Below are positions 13,540 to 23,961 of a DNA stretch of 64,000 bases, piece after piece. The stretch comes from Toxotes chatareus (taxonomy: Eukaryota; Chordata; Actinopteri; Toxotidae). The DNA is taken from the NCBI GenBank assembly GCA_016801885.1, contig CM028900.1:20106972-20170971 (forward strand), given 5' to 3'. Position numbers and translations under genes: made by a program. The notes below the pieces were generated by a model. That model did not search any database. It saw only the letters and a list, made by a program, of their open reading frames with translations, and had not been told where the DNA came from. Each line of letters opens with the position of its first letter. Position 1 is the first letter of the stretch.

Positions 13540-13805
13540 TCTCTCTTAGGGTCTCTTCCGGTCGATCGCGTTTTGGTTCAAGTGTAATTATCCTTTGGGC
13601 TATTTGGGTCAGGTCTGGCTTTTCTTGGTTCCTCTTCAAATCGGACCTGTCGTTTAGAAAATTAATTTATGCAAGTTGGGTGCAGGTAGGTTTTCTATGG
13701 GTCCTTTTCGGGTTGGGAAGACCTCTACTCTGTATCCTGTTTTTTTTTCTCCATCTGTATCATCTGACAGCACCTTGGCTTCCAGCTACACACTACAGGT
13801 AATGT
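13540..13805 (+). repeat. probable degenerate dispersed repeat (ggtcgggt-rich type)
   Basis: The segment contains repeated variants of gggtcaggt, gggtgcaggtagg and cgggttgggaag. This resembles a family of teleost repeats built from diverged ggttcgggtcggg units, usually linked to hAT-type transposons. No terminal repeats or target duplication can be made out. Two overlapping frames of about 100 codons result from the stop-poor composition. Class uncertain. Confidence 0.35.
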
Positions 13806-15256
13806 CATGGTATCATCAGGCTAGTCCACAGGCAGACTCTGCGAGCCACTCTCATTCACTTAGAGTATTGTCCTGCCTTCGAGTCTTTGCTTTGATCCCT
13901 CCCTTTGAAGCTGTTTTAATGGCACACATAAGAATTTCTGTCTAGACACACTAATAACCTTTGAGTAGAGAAACAATAACCAGGAATTGTCTGTTTTGAA
14001 TAATATTCCAAAGTTCATTAAAGGAAAAGCAGAGAAAAGCATTTCAATCCAAAGGAGAAAGAGCACAGAATGCCTGATAAAAGAGGTGGAAATTAGTTTC
14101 ATCTAAAAAGGCACAATTTAGACATAAAAGTAAACAAAATCATCACATCACCACCAAAATTCTGCTATCATAGAACCTGCTATCATGACCAGACCAGCTG
14201 ACAGGTCTTTTAATACAAGGAGAACACAACAGCTGAACCTATGATATAATTTTTACTGCTAAATGTCAGTAACACAGGTCTAAAACAGATAGATCTACAT
14301 TAAAATAAAAAATAAAAATCTGTTAAGAAAGACATATATGTAATTTATATTTTATTTAATAATTAAAAATCCAATTAAACTTTGAACTTTGGGCCTTTTC
14401 TTAAAATGAGTCACTAAAGTTGAACTTTAACCTTAAGTGAAGCAAAAAAAAGAAAAAAAAGAAATCTTACATGAAAATGTGTTGACTTGCAGGATTATGT
14501 ATAACATGCTATCTCTTGCTGAAAATTTTGTCAGGTAGGAAGGATTAAATACAGCAAGATTTCACAGTGAAAAGAAGTGAGCTGTGAGATTAGATAGGAA
14601 CTGAATGCATAACAAGCTGTCAACGCTGTCTAAAATGTATTGCAGCAAAACTCGGGATAGATGGCCAAGCACATCCAACGTTTCAGCTCACAAATGACTG
14701 TACTGAAAACACCTAATTAAAAAGATGCTCAAACTTTCCAATTGTGTGAGTGCAGATGAGCCAAATTAACCATAGCTCACTCTCTTTCACACAATCATAC
14801 AGATGCACGGCCACGTTACTAGAATACCAAACTGGAATTATTTATTTTTTGAAACATTTAAAATACGTTGGTTAGACAAAGTGCAAATGTGCTGAGCCAC
14901 CAAAAAATAAGTAACCAGAGAAGAGACTGCAAAGAACGTTTCAGTATAATACTAAACATGCAGTGATTATAAAATAAAAGTCTTAATATGACAGACATAC
15001 AAATAGGAATATTTCACTGAGTAGTTGTTTTTGCAAAGGTGTTGTTTCAGTTGACTTCAAAAACAGGCTTTGTTCTAAAAGCATTCCTTAAATGAGCCCT
15101 AAGTCCAAATTAGTGACTCTCCACAGTATCTCATGCTCTGTCAGTTGTCCTTGAGTTTTCTGAGCTTTCCTTCTATGTGAGTTTTATCTGCAGTTATTTC
15201 TAATTTAACAAAAAATCTCAAGGATTAAATGACCAAAGTCAAGCTTTTTCACCCTC

Positions 15257-15291
15257 ACACTCTTTCTCTCACTCTTTCTCTCACTCTTTCC
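15257..15291. repeat. 12-bp tandem repeat, about 3 units
   Basis: CACTCTTTCTCT is repeated nearly three times without a break, giving a short pyrimidine-rich minisatellite. Confidence 0.85.
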
Positions 15292-15439
15292 TTTTTAGAA
15301 TTGTGGAACCGTGTGCTTCATTATGCCCTTTAAATATGAGAAACATTAAATTCAATTCCTTAATTCTCAGTAAAGATGACAGCAAACTCTGTGTCTTTAT
15401 TATTTCTCCCCATTTTCAGCTTTTTGTGACCTGAAACGT

Positions 15440-15800
15440 ACCTGACTCTGCACTTCCTCTCAGCTCTATGGAGCATTTTAGCATCTTCTTACTTATTATT
15501 CTAGTTTTATAGCCCAGAACTATAGGTTTACCATCACTGTTCTCATCAAACCTCCTACTAGCTGCTCCAAAAAAAAAAAAAAAAAAAAAAATCCCCAAAA
15601 CAATGGCAGACAAGTAAAATTAGGCCAACGGTTCGGATATTTCCGTCAGTAGTTGGTAGAGACCAAAACAGAGCTATAAACAAGCGAATATTGGACTTAC
15701 ATTGATAAGGTGACCAGAAACATGACTCTGTATCTGCTAGATGTGGAAATAGGCAACTATTTACTGAAACATTTGTCATATTAACTTGAAAGGTAATCAT
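15440..15800 (+). repeat. dispersed teleost repeat, class unknown, interrupted by A(23)
   Basis: Phrases such as cagtagttggtagagaccaa and gaatattggacttacattga match my memory of a repeat found thousands of times in percomorph genomes. The upstream phrase ctgttctcatcaaacctcct belongs to the same unit. A run of 23 A bases at 15569-15591 interrupts it. No protein is encoded that I recognise. The match is from memory, so class and boundaries are approximate. Confidence 0.45.
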
Positions 15801-16233
15801 GTTAATCAGTTGTTTAGATGTTTCACTCTGGATCAAAGTAGTAGATTCATGCACCAACCAACAGACTGACATTGCCCTCCCTAGAGCTTAGAGTAAAACT
15901 GGAATATAAAATATGGAAATACTTTGTTGTTCCATATGTACAGGATGAAGTTGACAGTGAGTGAACATGTTTACACCTTTACATATTCTCCCCCTTTTCA
16001 AGCTGTAACATACACTCACTCTAACATAGGGCACACATCAAGAAAGTGGTAGAAAGGTAAACATAATTATCAGATTCCACACAGGTCATCTGTATCCTGA
16101 AGTGCACTTGGATAAACTTGCCTCCTTACTTTCATCAACAGGATGTACCCCCCGTCCTACAAACACATGCCACGGCACATTCAAACCAATAGGCTCCCTC
16201 TGCTGCTCCTTCTATCCTCCTCCTTCATGCCCA

Positions 16234-16237
<4 letters not shown>

Positions 16238-16269
<32 letters not shown>
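16238..16269. repeat. (CA)n microsatellite
   Basis: About 16 uninterrupted CA units. The 78-codon plus-strand frame that includes it is a by-product of the repeat. Confidence 0.95.
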
Positions 16270-16273
<4 letters not shown>

Positions 16274-17408
16274 CACACTGTAGTACCATTCAAGCAGCAT
16301 GCTTTTCTGCCAACCACTGGCAGGATGTCTCACAATAACATCTGTGGGCTTTCACGGTCCAGCTTCATTATGCAATCTGTATTCCACATGGGAATAAGTC
16401 ACAGAGCACAGCAAAGATAAGATTGTGCCTATTCCTGCCATGTGGCACTCAAACACAAGCAATTGCTCCTTGCTCAAAGCAGTATGCAGCTTTTTGCCTT
16501 GTGGCTGAAATGGCATTTTAAACCGTGCCCTTCTCCCTTCTGTTGGTCAAGCTAGCAGCATTTGTCACTTATCTTGATGAGCTCCCTGCCTCAAAATAGC
16601 ATCAAGCAGGGCACTGTTCCTGTCACACATGACTATAAAACAGAAATACTGGCAAGTCTTATTTGAAAAAGTGACGAATCTGGCAGCATCGCTTACCAAT
16701 ACCTACAAATATGTAGTTTTATCTCTGTCTGTGTGTGTTTTTTTTTTTTTTTTAATTAATGAGCAGAGAAATTTCACTCCAATTCCCTACACACATGTTG
16801 GCTTTGAGTTTGGAGTATAGATGAAGTAGTCAGATAACTTCAGATCAGAGTGATAAACTGTTAATTTTGAGATGAAAGCTGACAAGATGAAAAATTAATT
16901 GAATTTTTTTAAGAAGAAAAAAGTTTAATCACTTTTTCTTGGCTATTAGACAACATTGAATTAAAGGCCAGCGATAAGAACTACGAAAAGATGCTGAAAC
17001 ATTTTAAGCCGATTGCTTCATTTCTGTATCATATACTGGAGGAACATGAAATGCAGTTGGAGTTGATTGTAGTACTTCAGATAAAAACATCACCAAACAG
17101 AAACCTGTCATTCATTATAATTTTATAGTACGTAAGGCAACATGTAAAAACACACAAAGCATGAGACCCACACAGACACATGCAATTAAATTACTTTCAT
17201 TTCCCATGAATCTGATGACAAGCCACAGATCAAATTCAGGGGTAACCACAGCAACAGTTATTGGATCTCACATGAATTTTATCAGACTCATAGAACCCCT
17301 TGAGCTTTTTGCTATGACTTCTGATCTCATACATTGTACGATCTCAGGGATTAAGGTTACAGCATGAGCAGACCACAGAAACAGATTCAGACTGTTGACT
17401 GATGCTAC

Positions 17409-18059
17409 CTTGGAGTTATCAGAACCCTGCACCACCGAGCTGATAATGTGCCGACAAGTGCCCAGGCCCAAGAGAAGGAGCAGAAGCACCTGGATGATGC
17501 ACTTCAAACTTGTTGATACTCTAAATGGACCTTTGTGAAAACAGCTGCAAGATGCAGGAAGAACATCAACACTGTTGGAGGTTAAGAAAAGAAGAATAAA
17601 AGTAACACCATCTTCTTATCATATGTGTCTGAAGTATCTGAGAAACTCAGAAGAATCTTCAACAAACTCCACATGCCTGTGTTTTTCAGACCCAGCAACA
17701 CACTGGTCCATCTGAAATACCAAACACCCAAACGAGAACAAGAACAGCAATCTAGTGTATGCAGTCCTATGCAGTGAGGAATGCATTTGTATGAGACTTA
17801 TTCCTTTATTGGTGAAACTAAATAGCCAATGAACAAATGCATGGCTCAAAACAGGAGGGCCAAATCCTCAGGTCAAAACTCAGCAGTTTACCTACACCTG
17901 AAGGATAAGGGACACTTGCAAAGAGAAGTGAAGGAGGCTATTTATGTTAAAGTAGAGAAACCGGCCCTCAACAGAGGAGGAAGTCTACCCCCCTACCCCA
18001 CAACACCACTTATCCCCCACCTACAATGCTGTCCTTTCATCCATTCCCAGGTGATTTAG
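17409..18059 (+). pseudogene. Penelope-like element remnant, connector plus GIY-YIG endonuclease end
   Basis: In one frame from 17409 the text reads LGVIRTLHHRADN, then EKEQKHLDDALQTC, WTFVKT and SEKLRRIFNKLHMPVFFRP, broken by three in-frame stops. After a frame change near 17775 it continues with FIGETK (the second half of the GIY-YIG signature, YIG being FIG here), MAQNRRAKSSGQNSAVYLHL and VEKPALNRGG before the stop at 18057. This order is typical of the C-terminal end of teleost Penelope-like retroelement polyproteins. Those polyproteins carry reverse transcriptase followed by a GIY-YIG endonuclease that nicks the target. The reverse transcriptase is missing, the copy has stops and a frameshift, and it cannot be active. 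Family from recalled sequence features; good confidence. Confidence 0.85.
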
Positions 18060-18735
18060 CAGCCATTCACTCTTGGCCTCAGGTGACTCCAAGCACTGAA
18101 ATGATTGTCCTTACAACAGCCAGGAGCAATAATGACACCTTAGTCATTAATGAAGTGGCCAAGTGATTTTTCTTTCTTCTCAAGAAAGAAACACGACTAA
18201 TTTTTATGTTTAAGAAGACAAAGAGTAGACTGTGTCTTTTGCAGTTCAAAACACTCCACTGATTATTTGTCCAGGTAAAGAATCTAGCTGATTGTATTAG
18301 TTATTTTCGTACATGTAGTTAGCAGTTAGCTCGGTAGTTGTTTAGTATAAAGCTTGTAATAATTTTCATGCATCTTCTTCTATATAGTATATAGACTTTT
18401 CATGGTTAAGAAGCTCAGTAGACAGTGACTCACCAGACCTTTACCATAAGAGTCCAATAGATGCAGTTTTAATGGCCCATAGTTCAAAATAACCAGAATA
18501 AATCTGTGTGAGTTGTTGATCAATACCAGCAACTCAGTGATTGCTTTGCCAATGGCTGAGGTTTCATGCTCTCAAAACTCATTTTCTGGCCCAAACTGTA
18601 TTTGGAACAAAATATTCCCTGCCTGTACACTCTGCCACAAACACTCACACTCGTCAACGATGAAGGACAATTCTGAGTAAACTAATGCACTGAATGTATT
18701 TCACTTTCAGTCCTAAAATATTTTCAGCAAAGTCC
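18060..18735. other. no recognisable gene
   Basis: AT-rich sequence follows the Penelope-like remnant. No element end or target-site duplication could be identified here. Confidence 0.5.
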
Positions 18736-18840
18736 ATCTATTTATCCATTTTCTAAACCACTTTTGCTCCTCAGGGCTTTGGGGCTAGTCTGAGTCTATT
18801 CCAGCACATACTGGGGGAAAAGTGGGTTGCACCTTAATAG
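18736..18840 (+). repeat. dispersed teleost repeat fragment (tccattttctaaaccact type)
   Basis: The phrase tatccattttctaaaccac is followed by a ggggctagtctgagtctatt-type continuation. This is the usual opening of a very common teleost repeat (tccattttctataccgcttatcc... ctggagcctatcccagc). The class of the parent element is not settled from this fragment. Confidence 0.5.
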
Positions 18841-19059
18841 AGAGCACGACCGTCACATATTTATTTCTCATAATCAGCAACCTGTGACTCCCTGGCTGTT
18901 CTGTTGGAGTATTGCACTACACTACACTCTAAAGTTTTACTCGCTGTAAACTGCGGTTCTAAAATAATATAGACCAAGTTAATCAGTCTTTAATCAAAAG
19001 TAGCACCATTCTCTATTAAAGGATCTTTTGTCCTTTGAAGGAATATCAGGACCACATCT

Positions 19060-19320
19060 TAGTGATAAATAGAGGATATTTATTACATCCAAATGTCTAT
19101 GAAAAACTAAATCAATGAGGCAACAATGAACACATAACAAAGAGATCAGAATCAGATGAAAAATATTAATCTTTGAATGAAATTAACTGATTCACTCAGT
19201 TTGGCGATAGTGAAATGAAGTGCAGGACTCAGAATTACCAGAGAATGGCTGAACGCTAGGGGAATGAATAATTTCTTTAGAGCTTAAAATTAATAATGCA
19301 AAGCAACGCTGCAAAGTTTT
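19060..19320 (+). repeat. block A, first copy, of an ordered duplicated repeat
   Basis: The text around aacacataacaaagagatca and ttaatctttgaatgaaatt aligns with 21965-22190, with small gaps and roughly two thirds to three quarters identity by eye. The order of its parts is kept (…gaacacat(a/g)acaaagag… atctttgaa… attaactg(a/g)tca… gcttaaaat…). It may be part of an LTR or another old repeat; I do not recognise the family. Its partner block B lies at 19930-20140. Confidence 0.6.
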
Positions 19321-19929
19321 GCCTACTTTGCAGCATCATCACGGATGTGGACCCCTTTCAGTTGGACCCATTGTGGTTGAGTGACACATCCTCTGATTGT
19401 TTCTTTATTTCACTGAAGTTGGTATTTGATAACCTTTAATATTTTCACTTTTCAGGCAGATCTTTCCATCATTATTAGGTAACAGTGTGGTCACGTGGTC
19501 ACATTGTGTTATATTTTAAATTTCCTAACTTTACCATCTTACTTTGGACAAACATAAAAGTTGGACAAATTTTCATAAAAACATTTGCTGAGTAATTGGA
19601 CTGTTGAATAATTAAATGGCTATATTCATGTTAATTCAGACATGTATTTTAACCAAGGAGAAAATCAGTGGAATGTTACTTTGGCAGGTCTAAGCCAATT
19701 TATGGCAGACATCTGTTGAGTCCTTATCAGAGAGACCTCTCTGAGTGTTACAGGAAAAAGGGGGCTAAGACAGGAAGGCTTTTTATGCTTTTCATTCTGA
19801 TAATTTACAGTTTGCTGAATGAAGTCTTTGCTTTGGTTCCAAAAGCACTTTATCTTGTCTTGTCCTCATCTGTAAATTCACATCCAGGCTAACCCCAAAA
19901 GGTCTTAAATAGAGTTTGCATCCTACTGT

Positions 19930-20140
19930 TAATTTAATTATCAAATGAAAACGCTGGCTTCTCCAGGTTGCAGGATGGTAGATTCTTCCCTGGCCTCTGT
20001 TAATTCTTGGCACTTTTATTGTGGGAGGTGACATAGGGGCACTTGGAAAGTTGGAAGAGTCTTCTGCCAAAGTTTATTCTTTAAACCAACCGTTTATCTC
20101 CCAGTGGCATTCAGAGAAGGAGGGGTGTCCTCACTACTAC
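19930..20140 (+). repeat. block B, first copy, of an ordered duplicated repeat
   Basis: ttattgtgggaggtga, then a ggggcacttggaaagt-like phrase, agtttattc and gtgtcctcactact recur in the same order at 23380-23560. The upstream phrase aaaacgctggcttctccagg matches caaaacactggacttttcagg near 23388. Block A precedes block B in both copies, so the relation spans more than a kilobase. Confidence 0.6.
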
Positions 20141-20144
20141 TCCA

Positions 20145-21955
20145 TTACGTGCTTGGATGCCTCAAGTGAATTACAGAAAGGTGCTGAAAGTCTGATACCA
20201 TGAATGGATCAGTAGGAATGAACATCCATTTATTTTCTGAAATGTATTCACTAACCTCAGATGAATGACATACATCCCACAGTCCTGCTGTCTGTGAGCA
20301 ATATACAGAAAATCAGAAAGTCTCATCCCCACAAGATGAGCTAAAATGTGAATCATTAACATAGATAAGCAAGCATATATTTGTGTTATTGATTACCCAC
20401 TATCCATTGAGTTGGCTGGTGATATGTACAGTACATTCTTGTCTATTTTAAATGCAACAGACATTTTAATGGGTGGTACCCAAGCTGGCCTTTGAGAAGA
20501 GAAAGCTGGAGAGGTACAGTCAAAATATATTGTAAGTATTCCAATACATTCCTTACTGCACCCACAATGCCCATTTCAAAGCTGAAATTACATTTCTGTT
20601 AGATACTGATATTTTTGTGTGCATTACCATTTGTGCCAGAAAGCTAAAACCACCCTAAGTTGTAGAACAATCACTTCTTTCCATTAGTACTCTCTGTAGG
20701 TTTTATTTAGTCACAGTATTTCAGGGAGCCTTTACTGTACACGGGCAATAACAACACTGTTGCAAATACCACATGAAAAACAGTCTGACTGCATAGGGAA
20801 AGTTTCTCTGTCCTCACATTAAATCTGAATTCAATGTGTGAACACTAGAGCTGATCCTGTCCCAGTTGTCATTTTCATATGTCATAAAATATGTCCTGAA
20901 GAGATTTTTTAGCTGATAATTAACAGACAAAATGGTGATGAAATTGAGTTTTGCTTAAGTAAAAATGTCCTGACATAGTTAGATAGCTAGACCTCACAAC
21001 GCAGATTGTACCTTTAGCGATTTTACAGGTTCAACAGAGCACACTTCTGACCACATCTAACCACACCCAGCGTCACTGATGGCAGTGAAACACAGCTTCT
21101 CAACCTGGTATTGAAGTAAGTTACTCTTTAAAGAAGGTTGTCTATTATTAGATGAATTAAGATGTTAGATTTCTTTTTACTGTGTAGTTTGGGCTTGCCA
21201 CAAGTTCCTGCAATCCCTACTCATACCCAGGTCATGATCAAAGAATTATCAAAGAGTACATTTCTTGCAGAATCAGCAAGAGCACTTTACCGGCAGACTC
21301 CTGCCTTGATGTGTCAGTTTTGTTGAAGGAATAGCTCCCAAGGACATCCATTTCCTGGGACAAGTTCCGGAAGACAAGATATGCCAGATTTGCTGGACAG
21401 CTGCCCAGGTGAAAATCTTAACAGGACACCCAACCAGCCATGAAGTCACGGGGCTTTGAATGTCAGGAAAAAGTTGAAGTCATAAAATAAGACTAGGGTG
21501 AAAGTCATTGCTGAAAGATTAGTTTCACCCCAAATCTGTGCATGACACAGATGTCCCCTTATGCCTGTCCATGTAGATGAATTCATTATGTGAATTGAAA
21601 ATTTCTTTTACAAGGATGATGTATTGAGAGCAGTTGGCACTTGCATCACTTGCTTGACACAAGACTATTATCTTTGGGTACCATAATGACTCTAACAGAA
21701 CTAAAAGAGATTTTGTGAGTCATCAGCTAAAATTGTCAAGGAATAAACAGGGGAGCATTATGAAGGATGAAAAGAAAACATGAAAGGAAAAGAGGTTGAA
21801 TGAGAAGAGAGGGGTGAGACAGAGCAAGAGGGTTAAAATACAGATGTAGCAGATACTACACATGACTTGAAGGGAAAACAAACCAAAGACAAACCAAATT
21901 AATCAGTATTGTAATCAGGAGTAGTAAGCTCTAGATACAGGGGTCTCTGCTTTGA
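20145..21955. other. no recognisable gene, between the duplicated blocks
   Basis: If the flanking blocks are an LTR pair, this would be the internal region. I found no gag, protease, reverse transcriptase or integrase signature in any frame, and no primer-binding site that I can name. It is AT-rich and stop-rich throughout. Confidence 0.45.
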
Positions 21956-21964
21956 AAAAATACG

Positions 21965-22190
21965 CAGGATCATGTTTGGCAATAAATGAGAATATGTATT
22001 TATCACTAAATGTCTTCAAGCAACTGAATAAATGAAGAAATAATAAGGAACACATGACAAAGAGGTAAAAATCAAATGGATCAATAAACTTTATTGATCT
22101 TTGAAAGACAAAATTAACTGGTCACTTCAGAGATTGGCAGAAAATTAAGGGACAATCTTCTCACTAGCACTTAAAATCAGCGGTGCAATA
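21965..22190 (+). repeat. block A, second copy
   Basis: Homologous to 19060-19320: aggaacacatgacaaagagg, attgatctttgaaagacaaa, attaactggtcacttcag and tagcacttaaaatcagcgg follow one another in the same order as in the first copy. The two copies are well diverged, so the duplication is old. Confidence 0.6.
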
Positions 22191-22380
22191 CACTATATGA
22201 CCCGTAGTTGTTGACTTCCCACTCTCCCAGCCCATTGATGCTGGGATGCAGACATTAAAAATAACAAAGGACGGATTAAGGGCTACTAGTTGATCTGGCG
22301 ACCTCTCTTCAGGGTGGACGAAGCAGAACCTTATGGCTTGTGAGGCTCTTTAATAACCAGGCAGGAGTTACTAGCTATAC

Positions 22381-22424
22381 AGACCAACCTCTTGGTCTGT
22401 TGAGGTTGTTGTAGGAACAACCTC
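22381..22424. repeat. two adjacent perfect hairpins
   Basis: AGACCAA (22381-22387) pairs with TTGGTCT (22392-22398) over the 4-base loop CCTC. Three bases on, GAGGTTGTT (22402-22410) pairs with AACAACCTC (22416-22424) over GTAGG. The first loop (CCTC) is also complementary to the GAGG that opens the second stem, so alternative folding is possible. Function unknown. Confidence 0.7.
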
Positions 22425-22429
22425 GAAAA

Positions 22430-23370
22430 AATCATTTTTTGTAAGTAGACTGGTTAAACATTCTTGAAAGTCATTTCGTTGACAACCCTCAGGCTTATTC
22501 AGTTTTGTGTTGAATTTGCCAACGATGGCTTGTTTCAGCTAAAGATTAAAAGGTGGACAACTTAACTAAGCATAAACAATTATTGCAGGAATAGCCGTCT
22601 AGATGAGGTAAAATAAGACTGGAGAAAAGTCGTGATGAGCATTGACAGGAACATTTTGAAAGGAGGACAAAAACCAAAGAGGAAAAACTGAAGACAAGCT
22701 AAAAATAAAGAAGGAGGAAAGAAAAACGTTATTGCTATGGAGTTAAAAGGCGGAAATTGCTTAAGTGTCCAAAAACAAAGGGCAGGGTTCTTTTTATGAA
22801 CTGGCAGGAGATGTGCATTATGGGTGGCGTATTGGCCTAAATTGAACAGCCACTCCTTTATTGCAAGAGTGTGAAAATGTCTTTACTCCAAGAAGATTAA
22901 TCTGAGTTTTGTGCATAAAGATCACGCACTTTTCAGCTCATGACTATGGTCAGTCAACTATTTAAACATAAACGGTAGGCAAGAGAGTCTTACATAAAAT
23001 AAGAAGAACAGCATATGGCCATAATTACAGTGCAGTACATGAAGGAATCATTCAGTGATAGAAAGGACTGGTTAACTGGGAGGATGAATTTCAATACTGA
23101 TAATAAATGAAGGAATTAACCAAAAATTAAACAACAAATTTAATTAACAATATAACAAAGTACAGTCCTATAGTCTAGTCTACTAACCGTATATTCTAAA
23201 GACCTACTATACTTTAAAGATTACAAAAAGCTAATGAGACATATCTTTCAATGGTCACTGGGTGGTGATGTGGTCACATGGCGAACAACAGTTTTTCGAA
23301 TGACACCTTTGTCTGTGTTCCATGAGCATGATTCCCTTATCTGGACCTTCCCTGAGATTCACAGCCAGTG
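22430..23370. other. no recognisable gene, within the duplicated segment
   Basis: The stretch lies between A and B of the second copy and is longer than the same interval in the first copy. The phrase gtgatgtggtcacatggcg near 23267 resembles gtgtggtcacgtggtcaca near 19490, which extends the similarity between the copies. No coding signal. Confidence 0.45.
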
Positions 23371-23379
23371 TCATGGCAA

Positions 23380-23560
23380 AACATCAAAACACTGGACTTT
23401 TCAGGTTGGAGAAAGGTGTTTCCATGTCTGGCCAATACTGACTCAATTTCATTGTGGGAGGTGAGAAGGGCATTTGAAAAGTCCAAGGAGTCTCTGAAAA
23501 AGTTTATTCAACCCACCTCATCCCTCAGAGGAATGCAAAAAGACAATGTGTCCTCACTAC
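23380..23560 (+). repeat. block B, second copy
   Basis: Homologous to 19930-20140, with shared cattgtgggaggtgaga, agtttattcaaccca and tgtcctcactacac phrases. The three overlapping frames of 76-81 codons here have no counterpart in the other copy and are not taken as genes. Confidence 0.6.
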
Positions 23561-23860
23561 ACAGGGGAGGAAGAAAGAGAAAGAAGAAGTATGCTGGAAG
23601 TGAAGTGCTATAATAAGACAGCTGGGTGCCCACACAAAATGACAAAGCAAGAGCGGAGGCAAAGGGGAAGAAGGAGTGGAAAAGGTGGGCAACACACACA
23701 AAAAAAAAAAGACAGAGGAAATAAGCAATGGGCTGGTAGGAATAGAGCAAAGAATAGGACAGAAAAAACGGGCAGATTCTAAGAGCAGAGGAGGAAAGAG
23801 AGGAGACAATGTGAGAAGGAGGCAGAGAAGTTCTGCTGGAGCAGCTCGTTACTGCTGAGC
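23561..23860 (+). repeat. strongly purine-rich tract
   Basis: For about 300 bases the plus strand is mostly A and G (gaaagagaaagaagaag, ggaggcaaaggggaag, gaggaggaaagagaggag). This removes stop codons from several frames on both strands and explains four overlapping ORFs of 60-94 codons. It is low-complexity, not coding. Confidence 0.8.
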
Positions 23861-23938
23861 CAACTCATGCTCTCTTGTCATCTCCAAGAGCTAATTGGCA
23901 CCTCCAGTGTGAAAACTCAAGCCTGTGTACTCATTCTT

Positions 23939-23961
23939 ACACACACACACACACACACACA
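23939..23961. repeat. (AC)n microsatellite
   Basis: About eleven uninterrupted AC units, directly after the purine-rich tract. Confidence 0.95.

Larger units (their letters stand above)
11446..17408. other. no recognisable gene; scattered repeats
   Basis: This is AT-rich unique sequence apart from the repeats listed separately (13490-13805, 15257-15291, 15440-15800, 16238-16269). At 12210-12280 the phrase cctatagtg(g/a)ccta occurs twice within 60 bases. The 104-codon minus-strand frame near 15558-15872 runs across a 23-base A run and is not credible as a gene. Confidence 0.55.

Noticed and set aside
20145..21955. Internal region of an intact LTR retrotransposon
   Set aside because: No gag, protease, reverse transcriptase, RNase H or integrase motif is readable in any frame, so only the flanking duplicated blocks are reported.
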